Shown: piece after piece, positions 7,338-9,711 of the stretch
How the letters are laid out: each line of letters starts with the position of its first letter
Position numbering within the stretch: position 1 is the first letter of the stretch
Assembly: GCA_020430865.1 (NCBI GenBank)
Contig: JAGQIY010001368.1
Span: forward strand, 1 to 9,711
Direction of reading: 5' to 3'
Length of the DNA: 9,711 bases
DNA from: Myxococcales bacterium
GTDB taxonomy: Bacteria; Myxococcota; Polyangia; Polyangiales; Polyangiaceae
Made by a program: the position numbers and the translations under genes
The notes under the pieces: model-generated
Told to the model about the DNA's origin: nothing
Seen by the model: only the letters and a program-made list of their open reading frames with translations
Databases searched by the model: none

Positions 7338-7667
7338 TCATGGCTGCGTCGCCGGCGGAGGCCCTGGCGGAGGCGGCGGGCTCGACCACGGTGGTGCGGA
7401 CCACGGCGGCGACCGCCAGCCGCCACGACCCCACGCAGGGCCATGACCCCAGTCGCCCGGCGGCGACTGGTAGTCGGGGGCCGATTGCGCTCGGCGTCGA
7501 TCGGCTGCATCCAAGCAGACGTCCGCGACATGACGCTCGAAGTAGCTCCGCCGCATGTCATGGTGGCGGTGCATGCGGAAGGCGAGGCTGGCGAAGCCGC
7601 CAGCGAAGCCTAACAGGGCGCCCAACAGCAGCAGCACCTTGATCACACGATGACGAGCGTGTCGCAT
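7338..7667 (-). CDS. Small membrane protein, His- and Pro-rich (109 aa), unknown function
   Basis: No family is recognised. The protein has a basic N-terminus (MRHARHRVIK), one hydrophobic helix of about 20 residues (VLLLLGALLGFAGGFASLAF), then FRMHRHHDMRRSYFERHV, a single Cys in VADVCLDAADRR, and a Trp/Gly/Pro-rich tail ending SSPPPPPGPPPATQP. Charge distribution puts the N-terminus inside and the His-rich and Pro-rich part outside, if no signal cleavage occurs. The ATG at 7667 overlaps the Spy-like stop by one base (TGATG); a GTG directly before it (7670) would overlap as GTGA and add one residue. GAGGAG lies 8 nt before the ATG. Tight coupling to a Spy/CpxP-like gene and to a two-component pair suggests an accessory envelope protein. 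Codon usage and the overlap support a real gene. Confidence 0.75.
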   Translation of the reverse strand: MRHARHRVIKVLLLLGALLGFAGGFASLAFRMHRHHDMRRSYFERHVADVCLDAADRRRAQSAPDYQSPPGDWGHGPAWGRGGWRSPPWSAPPWSSPPPPPGPPPATQP

Positions 7668-8221
7668 CACCAGCGCTCCTCTCCGCGAAAGCCGCCAAAC
7701 GGTAGATCTCCGCGGTCGATCCAGTCGGCGAGCTGGGCCCGCTGGCCTTCATCCAGGGCCGCGTGAGTCCTGCTCAGCGCCCCGACCGCGGTCTTGCGGA
7801 ACTCGCTCAGCAAGTCGTCGTGCTGCGAGAACAGCTGCCCGAGGCGTTCTACGTCCAGCTCCTCGCTGCGCAGCGCCTTGGATATTTCCTTGCGGCTATC
7901 TGCTAGCTGGCCACGTAGCTTGCGCCCACCGTCCATGATCTCCGCGATCGCCGCCTGCAGCTCTCGCTCCTGGCCAGGGCTCGTCTCCAGGCGCTCGAAG
8001 ACCCTGCGCAACGCCATGTCGCGGAAGTGACCACGAAAGCCGCGGCGTCCGCCGTGCCGGTGGCGATGACGATGCTCACGCCCTGGGCCGCACGGACCTC
8101 CACACGGTCCCGCCCAGGACCCCTCGCCCGCATGAGCAAAGGCCATGCGGTGCCAACGCTCGCGGCGAATCACCGCGAACAAGCCGGCCAGACAGGCCGC
8201 TCCAAACAGAAAACCAAACAT
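7667..8221 (-). CDS. Spy/CpxP/ZraP-like membrane-anchored protein, possible metal sensor (184 aa)
   Basis: The N-terminal hydrophobic segment MFGFLFGAACLAGLFAVIRR (1-20) is followed by a Gly-rich stretch with CGGPC (C40, C44) and HRHRHRH (50-56). A helical region from about 66 to 170 follows, carrying two Spy-type L-x(4,5)-Q motifs: LETSPGQERELQAAI (78-92) and LDEGQRAQLADWI (156-168). The layout matches the Spy/CpxP superfamily (heavy-metal-resistance and periplasmic-chaperone proteins such as CpxP, Spy, ZraP and CnrX), which often feed into a neighbouring two-component system. Here that pair follows directly downstream. Cys/His content fits metal binding but does not prove it. The start is the ATG at 8221 with AAAGGAG 5 nt upstream; an in-frame ATG at 8242 has no such site. 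It is the first gene of the putative operon. The stop overlaps the next gene. Confidence 0.82.
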   Translation of the reverse strand: MFGFLFGAACLAGLFAVIRRERWHRMAFAHAGEGSWAGPCGGPCGPGREHRHRHRHGGRRGFRGHFRDMALRRVFERLETSPGQERELQAAIAEIMDGGRKLRGQLADSRKEISKALRSEELDVERLGQLFSQHDDLLSEFRKTAVGALSRTHAALDEGQRAQLADWIDRGDLPFGGFRGEERW

Positions 8222-8225
8222 CGAG

Positions 8226-8233
8226 ACTCCTTT
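8226..8233 (-). promoter_or_regulatory. Ribosome binding site of the Spy-like gene
   Basis: AAAGGAGT on the minus strand, with AGGAG ending 5 nt before the ATG at 8221. It is the best Shine-Dalgarno in the window and decides this start over the longer in-frame options at 8242 and 8284. Confidence 0.75.
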
Positions 8234-8272
8234 CAGTGTCATTGGCTCGACGTCTGGAGCTTGAGGCGGGTC

Positions 8273-8301
8273 GATTAAGGCCAACGCCCCGCGATTGTTA
8301 A
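8273..8301 (-). promoter_or_regulatory. Candidate promoter for the Spy-like/two-component/che gene run
   Basis: On the minus strand TTAACA (five of six bases of the TTGACA -35 consensus) is followed by 17 nt and then TTAATC, a poor -10. It is the AT-richest spot of the 138-nt intergenic region, lies after the kinase hairpins and would leave a leader of about 45 nt. The support is compositional and positional only. Confidence 0.3.
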
Positions 8302-8313
8302 GAAGTGTTGTCC

Positions 8314-8328
8314 CGCGCCGAAAGCGCG
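8314..8328 (-). terminator. Second hairpin downstream of the Ser/Thr kinase
   Basis: CGCGC-CGAAA-GCGCG (plus strand) gives a 5-bp GC stem with a 5-nt loop. It shares bases 8327-8328 with the stronger hairpin beside it, so the full stems cannot both form. No U-tract follows on the minus strand. Confidence 0.4.
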
Positions 8329-8355
8329 AGAGCCAGGGCTCGACCCTGGCTCTCG
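8327..8355 (-). terminator. Strong hairpin after the Ser/Thr kinase stop, probable terminator
   Basis: A perfect 12-bp stem, CGAGAGCCAGGG paired with CCCTGGCTCTCG, with the 5-nt loop CTCGA, begins 4 nt after the kinase TGA at 8362-8360. No U-run follows, which is common in GC-rich genomes. It could be a U-less terminator, an mRNA 3'-end stabiliser or a bidirectional element. It separates kinase transcription from the Spy-like gene. Confidence 0.6.
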
Positions 8356-8359
8356 TGGT

Positions 8360-9711
8360 TCAACGGTACGGGTTGAACAGCGGATCCTCCTTCGGCGGAG
8401 GCGGCTTCTCCTCGGGCGGCTTCTCCTCGGGCTTCTCCTTCTTCTCCTCGGGCTTCTCCTTCTTCGGAGGCGGGGCCCAGCGGTAGTATCCGCGCGGTTT
8501 CTTCTTCTCCTCCGTGTCTTCAGGCTCGGCACTCGCAGAGGGAGCCGCTGAAGGTGCGGCGCTGGCGCTCACACTCGCCGTCACTTCAGCCTCGGGGATC
8601 ACGGCAGCCGCGCTAGCGGGCTCTGCGGCCACCGGAGCCGAAGGCGTCGGCATGGCCGCGGCCACCTCCGGTTGAGCCCGATTGCAGCTCCTCACCCCAA
8701 ACAAGACGGCCACCACTCCGAGCGCCGCGACGCCGATGAAGGCGAACATCCAGCGCCCGCGCTCCGGAGGCTGCTGCGGCAGCTCGCGCACTTCGAGGAT
8801 ATCGGACACGTCCTCGAGCTGCTCCGCGGAGTCTGGCGCTGGCTCGAGGCTGCTGTCGCGAGTCAGCGCTTCGCGCACCAGCGCCTGGCGCGAATCCAGG
8901 GAGTCACCCAGCACCTGCTTGCAGTAACTCGCCACCGTCTCCCGGGAGGCCAACACATCCAATTGCCGCGCGGTTTTTTCCAGGTGCTCCGCGAAGTCTG
9001 CGCAGGTGGGGTAGCGGTCGTCGGGCTCTCGCTCCAGCGCCTTCATCACCGCCGCCTCGAGCTCCTCGGAGATGGAGGGCTCTATCTCGCGAATCGGCGG
9101 TACCCGGTCGTTGAGCAAGCGGGTCAGCGTGTCGACCTCGTTGCTGCCGCGGAAGAGCCGACGACCGGTGAGCGCCTCCCACAGGACGATGCCCGCGGCG
9201 AACACGTCGGCGCGACGGTCGACCTCCTTGCCGGTCGCCTGCTCCGGTGCCATGTACGCCAGCTTGCCCTTCATCTGCCCGACCCGCGTGGAGGTCAGGC
9301 GCTGAGAGGCTCGGGCAATCCCGAAGTCGAGGATCATCGAGTTACCCGAGGTCCCGACCAGGATATTCTGCGGAGAAACGTCTCGGTGAACGAGCCCTCG
9401 CGGACTGCCATCCGCGTCGGTCAACTCGTGCGCAGCGTGCAGACCGCCCAGCGCATCCAGGACGACGCGAATCGCGATGCCCTGATCCAGTCGCCCGTTC
9501 TCCTCGTGCTGCGCCGCGTGGACGAGCAGGTTGGAGAAGGCGCCTCCCTCGACGTACTCCATCACCAGACACAGGCCCTGAGGTGTCTGATCGATGTCCA
9601 GTGTCGGCACCACGTGGGGGTGGCGGATCTCCGCGACGAGCCGCGCCTCGTCGAGGAACATGTTCACGAACTCTGTTTCCTCGGAGAGGTGCGGGTGCAG
9701 TCGCTTGATCG
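8360..9711 (-). CDS. Membrane-anchored Ser/Thr protein kinase, partial (N-terminus beyond right edge)
   Basis: The frame is open to the window edge; 449 residues are visible. The first visible codons read IKRLHPHLSEETEF, placing the VAIK lysine at the edge with the glycine loop outside. Visible residues include HRDVSPQN (108-115, catalytic loop, with VSPQ in place of the usual LKPE), DFG (128-130), an activation segment with STRVGQMKGKLAYMAPEQ, APE (154-156) and DVFAAGIVLWEALTG. The kinase domain ends near 250, a linker follows, then one membrane helix (about 321-340, FAFIGVAALGVVAVLFG). An Ala/Ser/Pro-rich and then Lys/Glu/Pro-rich tail ends DPLFNPYR. This is the PknB-like type abundant in myxobacteria: cytoplasmic kinase, one helix, outer tail. 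Substrates are unknown. All catalytic residues in view are intact. It is likely a separate transcription unit from the genes to its left. Confidence 0.95.
   Translation of the reverse strand, partial: IKRLHPHLSEETEFVNMFLDEARLVAEIRHPHVVPTLDIDQTPQGLCLVMEYVEGGAFSNLLVHAAQHEENGRLDQGIAIRVVLDALGGLHAAHELTDADGSPRGLVHRDVSPQNILVGTSGNSMILDFGIARASQRLTSTRVGQMKGKLAYMAPEQATGKEVDRRADVFAAGIVLWEALTGRRLFRGSNEVDTLTRLLNDRVPPIREIEPSISEELEAAVMKALEREPDDRYPTCADFAEHLEKTARQLDVLASRETVASYCKQVLGDSLDSRQALVREALTRDSSLEPAPDSAEQLEDVSDILEVRELPQQPPERGRWMFAFIGVAALGVVAVLFGVRSCNRAQPEVAAAMPTPSAPVAAEPASAAAVIPEAEVTASVSASAAPSAAPSASAEPEDTEEKKKPRGYYRWAPPPKKEKPEEKKEKPEEKPPEEKPPPPKEDPLFNPYR
8423..8464 (-). repeat. Two perfect 21-bp tandem copies in the kinase tail
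   Basis: The 21-base unit at 8423-8443 is repeated exactly at 8444-8464; each copy encodes the seven residues KKEKPEE. Partial copies continue on the low-coordinate side as KPPEEKPPPPKE. A unit length that is a multiple of three keeps the frame, so copy number could vary without breaking the kinase. Confidence 0.85.

Overview
This is a GC-rich window in which every convincing gene lies on the minus strand, so transcription runs from high to low coordinates. The style suggests Myxococcota, probably the Polyangiales/Sorangium side. Pointers are a eukaryote-type Ser/Thr kinase with an HRDVSPQN catalytic loop and a Pro/Glu/Lys-rich tail, chemosensory genes beside two-component genes, HEAT repeats, frequent GTG starts and dense antisense open frames. 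The taxonomic call is inference from style.

Right end (8360-9711): the C-terminal part of a membrane-anchored Ser/Thr protein kinase, cut by the window edge at its VAIK lysine. Immediately after its stop are two hairpins that share two bases, the first with a perfect 12-bp stem. They probably end kinase transcription.

Middle right (5114-8221): an envelope/metal-stress style module. It holds a Spy/CpxP/ZraP-like membrane-anchored protein with a His-rich/Cys segment, a small His- and Pro-rich membrane protein, an OmpR-family response regulator and a HAMP-type sensor histidine kinase with its own His-rich N-terminus. A weak promoter candidate precedes the Spy-like gene.

Centre (4184-5101): a predicted lipoprotein of the alpha/beta-hydrolase fold. 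It starts 12 nt after the kinase stop and overlaps the next gene by ATGA.

Left (1-4187): a chemosensory core of CheY-like receiver, CheA, CheW, CheW and a HEAT-repeat protein that runs off the left edge. Genes overlap by 4-8 nt or are 24 nt apart. No chemoreceptor, CheR or CheB is present in the window.

The main observation is that nine consecutive genes, from the Spy-like protein to the HEAT protein, are colinear. Their gaps never exceed about 100 nt and most are overlaps, with no convincing terminator between them. This suggests that an extracytoplasmic (possibly metal-responsive) two-component system, a surface hydrolase and a CheA/CheW/CheY pathway are co-expressed. Co-transcription is inferred from spacing and has not been demonstrated. 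No mobile element, RNA gene or CRISPR was seen, and no stretch over 300 bases lacks a gene.
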